Source: Methylobacter tundripaludum SV96
GTDB taxonomy: Bacteria > Pseudomonadota > Gammaproteobacteria > Methylococcales > Methylomonadaceae
Direction: 5' to 3'
Assembly (NCBI RefSeq): GCF_000190755.2
Contig: NZ_JH109153.1
Location: 1,425,872-1,489,871, forward strand
Length of the DNA: 64,000 bases
This document shows, piece after piece, positions 43,494 through 52,539 of the stretch. The notes beneath the pieces were generated by a model. It made no database searches and was not told the origin of the DNA. It was given only the letters and a program-made list of their open reading frames with translations. The first letter of the stretch is position 1. Every line of letters begins with the position of its first letter. A program made the position numbers and the translations under genes.

Positions 43494-44891
43494 ATGCTTA
43501 AAACAATAAAAAACAAATTGGCATTAACTCTATTACCGATGCTCATGTTATCGACCTTGTCAGCCTTAGCGGATCAAGGTCTCAAAAATCCTGCTGATAA
43601 AGCCGCACCGGAGAAATCAACCAGCCAATCCTTTACACTGGATCAGGCCATTGATTACTCGTTATCCAATAATCCCGACCTGCAAATCGCCTCGGAACGC
43701 ATCAGCCAAGCCGAGGCCCAATTAGGCGTAGCGCTGTCCGCATTTTATCCGCAAGTAACCGCCAAGGTTGGTTACGATCATTCGAACAATCCCGCGCAAG
43801 TCTTTTCGATGATTGTGTCGCAAAGGGATTTTAATTCCAATTCGATCAATAACATTAACACTCCCGGTTATCGGCAAAACTTTCGTCCCGAAATCATAGG
43901 CAAACTGTCCCTGTTTCGTGGCGGCCAGGATTATCAAAACAGTAAAGCGGCGGAGCTGGGTATCGACGCGGCGGAGTTTGAACGCTCAACCGTGCGCAAT
44001 GCCTTGATTGAAGCCGTAACCGCTTCATATTATGCCTATTTGGCCGCGCAGGAAGCGCAAAAAGTCGCTCAGGATTCTATTGCCGCGATTACCAGCGAGC
44101 TAAAGCAATCAAAACTGAGGTATGAGGCGGGAACCGTGCTTAAATCCGACGTTTTATCGCTGGAAGTGAAACTGGCTGAAGCGCAGGAAGCCGAAATCAG
44201 GGCCGCCAACGGCATCGAGCTAGCCAAAACCGGCATCGCTACCTTGCTCGGCCTATCGACGGATCACGCATTTACTGTTGCGTCCGCCTCTTCGAAATTA
44301 CCTGAACCCAAGATGACGGCATCGTTTAACAACTTGCTCGAACTTGCGATGACGCAACGCCCGGAAGTTAAAGCGGCCGCCACTCAGGTAGAAATAGCGC
44401 AAGCCAAGTTAAAAAGCGAGCAGGGCGCTTATTTGCCCAAAGCCGATGCTTATGTGAGTTACGGCCAAAACAGCCAGTCTCCCGGTTTTTCCAGCAGCAA
44501 AGATAATGTCACCGCCGGAGTCAGCGTCGAAATGGATTTGTTTTCCGGGTTAGAAACCAAAAACCGCGTCAGTGCTGCGGAGCGAAAAGCTGCCGAAGCC
44601 CGTGAAACGGAACGAAAAACCAAGCTGGTTATCGAACAGGAAGTGAAAGTTGCTTCCCTGAAGTTGGAAGAAGCCCAGGCTCGTATGCGCGTCACCGAAG
44701 CCTCGGTGGCCGCTGCCGACGAAGCATTGAGGCTGGTTAATGAACAACGACGCGCGGAAACAGTGACGGTCACTCGTTATATCGAAGCGGAAGTAGCCAG
44801 GAATAAAGCCCACTCCAACACGATTGCAGCGCATTATGATGCCTTGAGTGCCGAAGCGGCATTGAAAAAAGCGGTCGGCGATTGGAAGTAA
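43494..44891 (+). CDS. TolC-family outer-membrane efflux protein
   Basis: An outer-membrane factor of 465 residues from the ATG at 43494, where a signal peptide begins (LALTLLPMLMLSTLSALA). Earlier in-frame codons (from 43449) are encoded by a palindromic repeat and are unlikely to be translated. Two OEP-type domains with long helices and heptads (ALIEAVTASYYAYLAAQ, KLRYEAGTVLKSDVLSLE) are visible. It forms the exit duct for the RND pump encoded after a 471-base repeat-filled gap. The link to sulfide is by position only. Confidence 0.92.
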   Translation: MLKTIKNKLALTLLPMLMLSTLSALADQGLKNPADKAAPEKSTSQSFTLDQAIDYSLSNNPDLQIASERISQAEAQLGVALSAFYPQVTAKVGYDHSNNPAQVFSMIVSQRDFNSNSINNINTPGYRQNFRPEIIGKLSLFRGGQDYQNSKAAELGIDAAEFERSTVRNALIEAVTASYYAYLAAQEAQKVAQDSIAAITSELKQSKLRYEAGTVLKSDVLSLEVKLAEAQEAEIRAANGIELAKTGIATLLGLSTDHAFTVASASSKLPEPKMTASFNNLLELAMTQRPEVKAAATQVEIAQAKLKSEQGAYLPKADAYVSYGQNSQSPGFSSSKDNVTAGVSVEMDLFSGLETKNRVSAAERKAAEARETERKTKLVIEQEVKVASLKLEEAQARMRVTEASVAAADEALRLVNEQRRAETVTVTRYIEAEVARNKAHSNTIAAHYDALSAEAALKKAVGDWK

Positions 44892-44908
44892 AACCTAAAC
44901 AGCGATTT

Positions 44909-45338
44909 GTCCACGAAAGACACGAAAAGCACGAAAAAATAATAAATGAATAATTTCTACGCTCCAGCGCTCATCACTGTACACAAGTATTTAAAAAACA
45001 CGTCATCCCGGCAGGGATTGCCGGGATCCACGACTGCATGGATGCAGGAGGTAGAGCACCAACAGTAGGCGCTTTAGGCGACGCAGGAGCAGTTGCCGAG
45101 AAGCCATGGATGGCGATACTGGAACAGACACAAGTGTCACTAGGGATTGCTCTGTAAAATCAAGCGTTCACATCCCTGTGCTCTGGATTCGCTACGCGCT
45201 CTAACGGGTCCGGCAATCCCTGCCGGAATGACGGTGTACCACAGACAGTTGTGTATAAAGATGAGTGCGCTACGTGGGAACGATAAGAATGTTTATTTAG
45301 TATTTTTTCGTGCTTTTCGTGTCTTTCGTGGACAAATA
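44909..45338. repeat. Nested repeat block between tolC and the pump genes
   Basis: Outer arms GTCCACGAAAGACACGAAAA and TTTTCGTGTCTTTCGTGGAC, perfectly inverted, enclose a CGTCATCCCGGCAGGGATTG / CAATCCCTGCCGGAATGACG pair (45001-45235) and within it the CTGCATGGATGCAGGAGG repeat (45034-45105) that also occurs in cydD and at 58280. No gene is visible in the gap. Confidence 0.82.
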
Positions 45339-45362
45339 TTTTTTTAAGACAAAGGAAATCTT

Positions 45363-46448
45363 ATGTCTCAAACCGAACCCAAAAATATCAACAAAATCGT
45401 CACTATTGCCGTCGCCGTTTTAGCCCTGATTTTGCTGCTGCTTTATATGCAAGGCAGCTTTGTTAGCAAAGTGTCGCCAGGAAATAGCCCATTGCCCGGT
45501 GATGCAAACGCGCAGAAAAACGATACGGCTATTGTCGAAAAAAAGCAGATTGACGATATTCTTGCCTGGCCCGGCACGGTAAAGTCGAGAACCGTAGCCA
45601 ATATCGCCCCCAAAATGACGGCCCGGATTATCGAGATCAAGGTCCATGCCGGCGACAAAGTCAAAAAAGGCGATCTAATCGCCCGCCTGGATGAACGGGA
45701 TGTTAAGGCCCAGGAAAATGCAGCTCTAGCCGCACTCGTCGGAGCCAATGCCCAAGCCAATCGCGCCAAAGCAGACGAACAGCGCACCCGCAGCCTGTAC
45801 AGCAAAGAAGCGGCGACCCGAGAAAATTTTGACGCCGTAGTCGCCAGTGCCAAAGAGGCGCAAGCCGGTGCAAATCAGGCGGCAAGCGCTGTAACGGAAA
45901 TCCGCTCCCATCTGGCCGATACGCTGTTGCTCGCTCCATTTGACGGCGTTGTTGTGAAACGCCATCAAGAACCTGGCGACATGGGCCTGCCCGGCGTACC
46001 CGTGGTGACCTTGCAAACGCCGCAAGGCTTAAGGCTTGAGGCCGACGTGCCAAGCACTTGCGCCGGGCGTTACAGCATCGGCATGAACGTCAATGTGCGC
46101 ATTGATACGCTGGGCCTAACCACCAGCGCGCAAATTGACGAGATCAGTCCCGAAGTCGACTCGCAAACCCGCACCCAGCTGATTAAAATCGCACTGCCTG
46201 CTATCGAAGGCCTACAACCGGGATATTTCGGCTGGCTGGAACAAGCCTGCGGCCAACATGAAGCCTTATTGATTCCTGTCAGTGCAGTGGAACATATCGG
46301 CCAGCTGGAAGTCGTTAAGGTCTGGTCCGAAGGCCGTGAGCTCATGCGCCATATCAGAACCGGTAAAACTTTCGGCGAGCAAATCGAAGTCATTTCCGGC
46401 TTGCATGCCGGTGAAACCGTCATAACCCATCCTCAGCAGGCGCAATAA
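45363..46448 (+). CDS. RND pump periplasmic adaptor (membrane fusion protein)
   Basis: A 361-residue adaptor: an N-terminal membrane anchor (VAVLALILLLLYM), a lipoyl-like half (RIIEIKVHAGDKVKKGDLIARLDERD), a helical hairpin (~90-140), the second lipoyl half (APFDGVVVKRHQEPGDMG) and beta-barrel domains. It joins the TolC duct to the inner-membrane pump. An AAGGAAA ribosome site precedes the ATG. Its stop overlaps the pump's start (TAATG). Confidence 0.93.
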   Translation: MSQTEPKNINKIVTIAVAVLALILLLLYMQGSFVSKVSPGNSPLPGDANAQKNDTAIVEKKQIDDILAWPGTVKSRTVANIAPKMTARIIEIKVHAGDKVKKGDLIARLDERDVKAQENAALAALVGANAQANRAKADEQRTRSLYSKEAATRENFDAVVASAKEAQAGANQAASAVTEIRSHLADTLLLAPFDGVVVKRHQEPGDMGLPGVPVVTLQTPQGLRLEADVPSTCAGRYSIGMNVNVRIDTLGLTTSAQIDEISPEVDSQTRTQLIKIALPAIEGLQPGYFGWLEQACGQHEALLIPVSAVEHIGQLEVVKVWSEGRELMRHIRTGKTFGEQIEVISGLHAGETVITHPQQAQ

Positions 46449-49400
46449 TGGACGACCTGCAAAACCAAAATCCCAAGCGTGGATTGACGACCAAGATTGT
46501 CGAAATTTTCACCACGTCGCAGCTGTCCATACTGTTCCTGATCATCTCGCTGCTGGCGGGAGCGGCGGCGTTGATCCTGACGCCGCGGGAAGAAGACCCG
46601 CAGATTGTCGTGCCGGTTATGGATGTGCTGGTCGAATTTCCGGGTGCTTCCAGCGAAGAAGTCGAAAAATTGGTGTCCACGCCGTTGGAGGTTCTGCTTA
46701 AACAAGTTGAAGGCGTGGAATATGTTTATTCCGTGTCTAAACCCGGCGCGGCTTTGGTTACCGTGCGTTATTTTGTCGGACAGTCTTTTGAAGACAGCTT
46801 GGTCAAGACCTGGGATAGGCTGATGTCCAACCAGAACCTGATTCCTCCAGGCGTCACCCACTGGAAAGTGTCGCCGGTCGAAATCGATAACGTGCCGATC
46901 GTTCTGCTGACGCTTTCCGCGCAGAATGATAATTACGACTCGATGGCCTTGCGTCGTATCGCCGATGAGCTGATCATTTCCTTGAGAAGCGTCGGCGATG
47001 TAGGCAAAAGTTGGGTTGTCGGCGGCGAACAGCGGCGGGTATCGATTTATGCCAATCCTGCCGCACTGGTGGCGCATGGCGTTACGTTGCTTGAGATTAC
47101 CCAAGCGCTGGCTAATGCTAACGTTAACCTGCAAGTCGGCAACATCGAACGCGGCAACCGTGAAATTCTGTTGGAAGCGGGGCCTCATTTTGAGTCATCG
47201 GACGAAGTCGGCGCGACCGTCATTAAGAGCGTTGCAGGCCGCCCGGTTTACCTGCGCGATGTGGCGCGCATTGAAGACGGCCCGGCCGATGTCGATCACT
47301 ACACCCGCATCGGTTTTGGCCCTGCGGTTGACGGGATGCCGACGATAGGCCACGCCACCGGCAACAAGCCGCAAGTCGGGCAAGAGCGTCAGATGGTCAC
47401 CATTGCCGTTGCCAAGCGTAAGGGCAGCAATGCGGTCAACGTCGCCGAAGCCGTGATCGCCACGGCGGAAAAACTGCACGGCACGTTGATCCCGGAAGAT
47501 ATTTTGCTGAGCATTAGCCGCGATTACGGCGAAACGGCCAACCACAAGGTCAACGAACTGGTTAAGCATTTGAGTTTCGCTATCGTAATTATTGTGGTAT
47601 TGCTGGCCTTCTCGTTGGGACTGAAAGAGTCGTTCATCGTTTCGATCGCCGTGCCGATGACCTTGGCGCTGACCTTGTTGCTGGATTATATCTCCGGTTA
47701 CACGATCAACCGCGTCACCTTGTTTGCGTTGATCCTGTCGCTTGGCCTGCTGGTCGACGACCCGATCGTCGATGTCGAAAACATCCACCGCCACTATAAG
47801 TTACGCAAAGAATCGCCGCTACAAGCGCTGTTGACGGCGGTCGATGAAGTCAGGCCGCCGACCATTCTGGCGACTTTTACCGTGATCGTGTCATTCCTGC
47901 CAATGTTTTTCATCACCGGCATGATGGGGCCGTATATGGCGCCGATGGCGTTTAACGTGCCGATAGCGATGATTGTTTCGTTGATCGTCGCTTTTACCGT
48001 GACGCCGTGGGCGAGTTTCAAACTGCTGCAAAGCGAATATCACAAGCATAGCGATGAAGCGCCGTTGGAGCTCAAGCAAACCTTCATCTACCGGACTTAT
48101 CGCGCAGCACTCGGCCCACTGCTGGAGACCTCAAAACGCGCAAAGTTGTTCTTGCTGATTGTGCTGATAGCCTTTATCGGCTCAACGCTGCTGGCCATCA
48201 CCCGCGCCGTTCCGCTCAAGTTATTGCCGTTCGACAATAAAAACGAGCTGCAAATCATGATCGATATGCCGCGCGGCTCGACGCTTGAGCAAACCGACGA
48301 AGTCGCGCGCGCCCTCGGCAGCTATCTTGCCACCGTCAACGAAGTCACCGATTATCAAACCTACACCGGCCTTGCCGCGCCGATGGACTTTAACGGCATG
48401 GTTCGCCATTATTACTTACGCAGCGGCGGTTATGTCGGCGAAGTCAGGATCAATTTATTAGCTAAAGACCGGCGGGAGCAGCAATCGCACGAAATCGCCT
48501 TACGCATTCGCCCTGAAATAGAACGGCTCGGTAAACAATACGGCGCAAACCTTAAAATCACGGAAATCCCACCGGGGCCGCCGGTGCTTTCCGATCTGGT
48601 CGCCGAAGTCTACGGTCCGCCTGAAGCCAGTATTGACAGCTTGGTCGCCGTATCCAAGCGCGTCAGGGCCGATATGGAAAAAACCGAAGGCGTAGTCGAT
48701 GTCGATGATTATTCCGAAGCGCAACATGACAAAGTCCATTTTCACTTGAACCGGGAGAAAGCGGCATTGTCCGGCGTCAGCGTTGCGCAAGTTGCCGAAA
48801 CGCTGCGCATCGCTGCCGCAGGCCAGGCTGTCGGTATCGTTCATGTAGACAGCGAGCGCCAGCCGCTTGAAATCACCTTGCAACTACCTCGCGCGCTCCG
48901 CTCGTCTGTTGCCGATTTATTGGCATTGCGGGTTAAAACCGGGCAGGGCGATCTGATCCCGTTAAGCGAAATAGGCAGCGCCAATATCGAAAGCGAAGAC
49001 CAGCCTATTTTCCACAAGAACCTGCAACGGGTGAATTACGTGATTGCCGGAATGGCCGGACGCAGCCCGGTGGAAGCGGTTTTCGATTTGAATGACGTGC
49101 TGGATGAACGCCCGTTGCCGGAAGGTTATACCGCCGAACTGGCAGGTGAGGGTGAATGGAAAATCACCGTCGATGTGTTTCGTGATCTTGGCTTGGCCTT
49201 TGCGGCCGCGCTGGTGATGATCTATATCTTGCTGGTCGGGCAAACCGGATCGTTGAGTGTGCCGCTGGTGATGATGATAGCGATCCCGCTGACCGTGATC
49301 GGCATCATGCCGGGCTTCTGGGTACTTAATCTATTTGCCGCGCCTATCGCAGGTTATCCCAACCCGATTTATTTCACCGCCACCGCGATGATCGGCATGA

Positions 49401-49693
49401 TTGCGTTGGCCGGTATCGTGGTGCGCAACTCGATTATCCTGATCGATTTTATCGAGCGCATTCGCGCCCGCGGCGATGTGACGCTGGCAGAAGCCCTGAT
49501 TGAAGCCGGTGCGATACGCTTGCGGCCGATATTTCTGACTGCCGGTGCGGCCATGTTCGGTGCGTTTGTGATTATTTTCGATCCGATCTTTTCAGGGCTG
49601 GCATGGAGCTTTATCTTTGGAATTTTTGCCTCGACCTTGTTTTCGCTGCTGGTGATTCCGGTGGTTTATTTTTTGATTAATAAAGAAGCGTGA
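46448..49693 (+). CDS. RND family efflux pump
   Basis: A 1081-residue transporter with twelve membrane helices in two six-helix groups and two large periplasmic loops. The signature LPLDDPIVDVENI-like segment reads LGLLVDDPIVDVENIHRH near residue 440, carrying the acidic pair of proton relay; GNAGIVVRNSIILIDFIE lies near 1000. It is the longer AcrB-like hydrophobe/amphiphile-type class rather than the metal pumps. The motif LVDD in place of LVGD is unusual but seen in this subfamily. It follows sqr and precedes a YeeE/YedE pair. The substrate is not known. Confidence 0.93.
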   Translation: MDDLQNQNPKRGLTTKIVEIFTTSQLSILFLIISLLAGAAALILTPREEDPQIVVPVMDVLVEFPGASSEEVEKLVSTPLEVLLKQVEGVEYVYSVSKPGAALVTVRYFVGQSFEDSLVKTWDRLMSNQNLIPPGVTHWKVSPVEIDNVPIVLLTLSAQNDNYDSMALRRIADELIISLRSVGDVGKSWVVGGEQRRVSIYANPAALVAHGVTLLEITQALANANVNLQVGNIERGNREILLEAGPHFESSDEVGATVIKSVAGRPVYLRDVARIEDGPADVDHYTRIGFGPAVDGMPTIGHATGNKPQVGQERQMVTIAVAKRKGSNAVNVAEAVIATAEKLHGTLIPEDILLSISRDYGETANHKVNELVKHLSFAIVIIVVLLAFSLGLKESFIVSIAVPMTLALTLLLDYISGYTINRVTLFALILSLGLLVDDPIVDVENIHRHYKLRKESPLQALLTAVDEVRPPTILATFTVIVSFLPMFFITGMMGPYMAPMAFNVPIAMIVSLIVAFTVTPWASFKLLQSEYHKHSDEAPLELKQTFIYRTYRAALGPLLETSKRAKLFLLIVLIAFIGSTLLAITRAVPLKLLPFDNKNELQIMIDMPRGSTLEQTDEVARALGSYLATVNEVTDYQTYTGLAAPMDFNGMVRHYYLRSGGYVGEVRINLLAKDRREQQSHEIALRIRPEIERLGKQYGANLKITEIPPGPPVLSDLVAEVYGPPEASIDSLVAVSKRVRADMEKTEGVVDVDDYSEAQHDKVHFHLNREKAALSGVSVAQVAETLRIAAAGQAVGIVHVDSERQPLEITLQLPRALRSSVADLLALRVKTGQGDLIPLSEIGSANIESEDQPIFHKNLQRVNYVIAGMAGRSPVEAVFDLNDVLDERPLPEGYTAELAGEGEWKITVDVFRDLGLAFAAALVMIYILLVGQTGSLSVPLVMMIAIPLTVIGIMPGFWVLNLFAAPIAGYPNPIYFTATAMIGMIALAGIVVRNSIILIDFIERIRARGDVTLAEALIEAGAIRLRPIFLTAGAAMFGAFVIIFDPIFSGLAWSFIFGIFASTLFSLLVIPVVYFLINKEA

Positions 49694-49730
49694 TTTTTCA
49701 CCACGAAGGCACGAAGAGTTGAAAATTTAA

Positions 49731-49763
49731 TTCCCTCTCCTGTTGGAGAGGGTTAGGGAGAGG
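49731..49763. repeat. CCCTCTCC/GGAGAGGG palindrome
   Basis: Short hairpin CCCTCTCCTGTTGGAGAGGG with a GGGAGAGG tail after the RND gene, preceded by an isolated CCACGAAGGCACGAAG arm (49699). It is close to the hairpin inside cydC. Confidence 0.75.
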
Positions 49764-49793
49764 AGATTCAAAAAACCGGCAATAATCGGAATA

Positions 49794-50210
49794 TTACTTC
49801 CCGCGCCGCTCAATCATGACGTACAAAGCCATTCCAGCAAGCATCGACGCAACAAATATCCATGCTTTGGGTTGTCCTGCGGCCGCACTTACTACAGCCG
49901 GTCCGGGGCAAAAACCTGAAAGTCCCCAGCCGATCCCAAAAACCAGGCTGCCAATTAGCAAACCTTTATCCAACTCGGTTGCAGAGGACAACTGCATAGG
50001 TGCTCCAAGCAAACTACGCTGACGTTTTTTAGCGAGAGTAAAGGCTCCGGCACCAACCAAAATGGCACCGCCCATGACGAACGCGAGAGACGGGTCCCAC
50101 GCACCGGCCAAATCCAGAAAGCTAATGACCTTCGATGGATCGGTCATGCCGGAGATGATCAGGCCCAGGCCAAACAACAGTCCAACGACAAAAGCATTAA
50201 TATTCAGCAT
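49794..50210 (-). CDS. YeeE/YedE-type sulfur transporter, C-half subunit
   Basis: A 138-residue membrane protein (DUF6691-like) with four helices and the family motif LSGFCPGPAVVSA containing the likely thiosulfate-binding Cys. It starts two bases after the partner gene (50213). The two small proteins together correspond to a full-length YeeE (TsuA) that moves thiosulfate or related sulfur species. The setting near sqr and soxYZ fits sulfur transport. Confidence 0.88.
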   Translation of the reverse strand: MLNINAFVVGLLFGLGLIISGMTDPSKVISFLDLAGAWDPSLAFVMGGAILVGAGAFTLAKKRQRSLLGAPMQLSSATELDKGLLIGSLVFGIGWGLSGFCPGPAVVSAAAGQPKAWIFVASMLAGMALYVMIERRGK

Positions 50211-50212
50211 AG

Positions 50213-50650
50213 TTAGAGCCCTATCAAGTGGCGAGTCAGATAAACGGTGATAATACCCGCCATCATGAAAGTCAGCGTAGCGGCAATGGATCGTATCGAT
50301 CCTCGAGAAATGCCGCAGACGCCATGGCCGCTGGTGCAGCCTGACGCATAGCTGGTGCCCAAGCCTACCAGCAGACCGGCAATGATCAATTGCGCGGTTC
50401 CCGCTTCGATTATCACAGGGGGGAGATCGGAGGCAATTTGATAAACGAAAGGCGCAACTGCCATGCCGAGCAGGAACAGTACGCGCCAGGTTTTGTCTCC
50501 TTTGTCGGCTTGAAGAAGGCCGGCTAAAATTCCGCTGATACCTGCAATTCGGCCATTCAATAACACAAACAGGGCAGCGGCTATGCCGATCAATAAGCCG
50601 CCTAAGAGACCGGCAATATAGGCGCAGTGGGTAAAGTCAGATAGATTCAT
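50213..50650 (-). CDS. YeeE/YedE-type sulfur transporter, N-half subunit
   Basis: A 145-residue membrane protein with four helices and the motif [18 protein letters not shown], which carries two conserved cysteines. It pairs with the downstream 138-residue half. Split YeeE pairs of this kind (PmpAB-like) accompany sulfide-oxidation genes in many bacteria. The ATG at 50650 has no strong ribosome site. Confidence 0.88.
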   Translation of the reverse strand: MNLSDFTHCAYIAGLLGGLLIGIAAALFVLLNGRIAGISGILAGLLQADKGDKTWRVLFLLGMAVAPFVYQIASDLPPVIIEAGTAQLIIAGLLVGLGTSYASGCTSGHGVCGISRGSIRSIAATLTFMMAGIITVYLTRHLIGL

Positions 50651-50733
50651 ATTTCTCTAAAATATTGAGTACTTTAAAAAATGAGTGTTTTTAGTTTTTC
50701 AAAGTCTTTTGCTAAACCTGCTTTATGCGAGGT

Positions 50734-51092
50734 TTATAGCTTTGAAGATAATTTCTTGTCGAGCGTTAGCAACTCAATGGCATGGGTTTTTGCTGTTGAA
50801 GCAATAATCGCTCGGGCAGTTTTGTTTGATGCTGACGTCTAAATTGAATAGTCAGATCTTCAATGATAGGGGAAACGCTCAAATGAGTCATTCTATCCAA
50901 TAGACTTTCAATCGCTTGTTCTTCGTTTTCGGTTATGCCCGGAAAACTGAGCAGTTCCATGCGAGTGATGCCGCTAAACGCGCATTGGCTAATGTTAATT
51001 TTCTTAGCTTGCATAAGTGCTATGACCTCTGCGCTTTTTTGGTACATACCAATAATGATATTGGTATCGAGTAAATAGCTAATCCCATTCAT
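50734..51092 (-). pseudogene. vapC: VapC-type PIN toxin, frameshifted near the end
   Basis: The N-terminal frame reads a PIN domain (YLLDTNIIIGMYQK with the first Asp, ITRMELLSFPGI with Glu). Near 50815 the frame departs from the family pattern and stops after a 108-residue product. One frame over, the DNA continues AIIASTAKTHAIELLTLDKKL and stops at 50734, which is the normal VapC ending. Deleting a single base in the codons for PDA explains the break. The third acidic residue of the active site is thereby lost, so the toxin is probably inactive unless this is a sequencing error. Confidence 0.78.
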
Positions 51093-51321
51093 CGCGTAAT
51101 GCCTTTTGGATGGCTAACGGGTCGCCTGTAAACGTGGGCAAACTGGGGAGTGTAGCGATGATGTCGGACATAAGTTCATTCTTTCCTGCATGAGTGATTT
51201 GCAGGGTACCAAGATAATCGGCGAGGGCTTGCTTGACCAATTGTGCTGGGTCTAAATGTTCTCGCTGAGTCAACTGATCGAGCAAGTGAGCTGTTTCATC
51301 GTCGAGTTCTAATGTCATCAT
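51079..51321 (-). CDS. vapB: VapB-like antitoxin
   Basis: An 80-residue protein with an N-terminal ribbon-helix-helix-like segment (MTLELDDETAHLLDQLTQ) and an acidic, disordered C-terminus that would cover the toxin. It overlaps the frameshifted PIN toxin gene by 14 bases in the antitoxin-first order. Two adjacent ATGs are possible starts. It may persist as a solitary repressor now that its toxin is broken. Confidence 0.75.
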   Translation of the reverse strand: MMTLELDDETAHLLDQLTQREHLDPAQLVKQALADYLGTLQITHAGKNELMSDIIATLPSLPTFTGDPLAIQKALRDEWD

Positions 51322-51416
51322 GGCTTAAACTCCATTGGTAAAATGATTTTCAGCAACTGTTGGAAATAGTATTTTTTTCTAAAATACGGATGCTACATTA
51401 TAAATGATTTATCTCA

Positions 51417-51842
51417 TCAAAAAGGCTTAACAACCGCCAGGATTACGATACCGACCAAAAACAGAACCGGCACCTCATTCATCCAGCGATAAAACACATG
51501 GCTACGCCGGTTACGGTCATGTTTAAAATCAAGCAGCCACTGATAGCAAAAATAGTGGTAAACCAGCGTCAGCGCCAGCAGCGCCAGTTTTGCGTGCAGC
51601 CAACCGGCATTAGCATAAACAGCCCAGTCGTAAGCAACCAACATCCAGATACCGAACAGCAAGGTTGCAATCATGCCCGGCGTCATAATGCCGAAGAACA
51701 GTTTGCGCTCCATCACCTTAAAGCGCTCATTGCTGATCTCGTCAGAGCTCATCGCGTGATAAACATACAGGCGCGGCAGGTAAAACAGACCGGCGAACCA
51801 GGTGACCATAAAAATCAGGTGTAACGCTTTTAACCAGAGCAT
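51417..51842 (-). CDS. hemJ: Protoporphyrinogen oxidase HemJ-like
   Basis: A 141-residue membrane protein with four helices. The family pattern WLKALHLIFMVTWFAGLFYLPR (conserved His, near residue 8) and WLHAKLALL (near 80) are present. HemJ oxidises protoporphyrinogen IX to protoporphyrin in haem synthesis. It lies three bases downstream of a thioredoxin-like lipoprotein gene, so the two are probably cotranscribed. Confidence 0.88.
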   Translation of the reverse strand: MLWLKALHLIFMVTWFAGLFYLPRLYVYHAMSSDEISNERFKVMERKLFFGIMTPGMIATLLFGIWMLVAYDWAVYANAGWLHAKLALLALTLVYHYFCYQWLLDFKHDRNRRSHVFYRWMNEVPVLFLVGIVILAVVKPF

Positions 51843-51845
51843 GGG

Positions 51846-52334
51846 CTAGCCTTTAAGTAGTGATTCGATATTTGTTTTCATTTTTGCCAGGTCGAAAAGA
51901 CCGATTTCTTTTTTAACAACCGAACCGTCCGGGGCAATCAAAAAGGTGCTGGGTGTAAACATGACGCCGCCGAAAGCCCGGGCGTGTTCCGAATTCAAAT
52001 CCAGCGCCACATTGTAGGGCAGCTGCTTGGCTTTAGTCATATCGACGACGTGATTCGGCGGGTCGTAATACATCGCAACGGCGATCATCTCAAGACCCGA
52101 TGCGTGGTATTGGGTATACAGATCGATTAGATCGGGAATTTCCTTGATACACGAAGGGCAATCTGTCGCCCAGAAAGTGACGATAACCGGTTTGCCGCGC
52201 AAATCTTTTAGGGCGATTTTTTGGCCGGTGATGGTGGTGAAGGTCACATCCGGAGCCGAAGTGATGGTCTCGCTACAGCCTATTGAAATGAGCAGTAACA
52301 GTAATAAACTGAACTGCCGGTAATTTGTTTGCAT
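51846..52334 (-). CDS. TlpA-like thioredoxin-fold lipoprotein
   Basis: A 162-residue protein. I start at ATG 52334, where a lipoprotein signal begins (LLLLLLISIGC, Cys20); an upstream in-frame extension to 52520 lacks a coherent signal. The redox motif is DCPSC (WATDCPSC) in a TlpA-like fold, with the cis-Pro segment FTPSTFL. It should act in periplasmic disulfide or haem-cytochrome chemistry. HemJ follows after three bases. Confidence 0.88.
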   Translation of the reverse strand: MQTNYRQFSLLLLLLISIGCSETITSAPDVTFTTITGQKIALKDLRGKPVIVTFWATDCPSCIKEIPDLIDLYTQYHASGLEMIAVAMYYDPPNHVVDMTKAKQLPYNVALDLNSEHARAFGGVMFTPSTFLIAPDGSVVKKEIGLFDLAKMKTNIESLLKG

Positions 52335-52539
52335 GGGTTTTTTATGGTTTGAATGTATTGGAATGACAACAAAATAACATACCCAATTTAAAAAACCATA
52401 ACAACGTTGGTTTATGCTTTTTAAGCACATAATTTGGCGCATCTCTTCCAACAAGGTTGGTAGGGTATTGCTTGATATAGATTTATTAACGGATATAATC
52501 GGTTGCAAATTTTTTATCACATAACCTCAAGGTATCTAG

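Noticed and set aside
52335-52520. N-terminal extension of the TlpA-like protein
   Set aside because: A lipoprotein signal begins exactly at the ATG at 52334, and the upstream codons have no matching signal.
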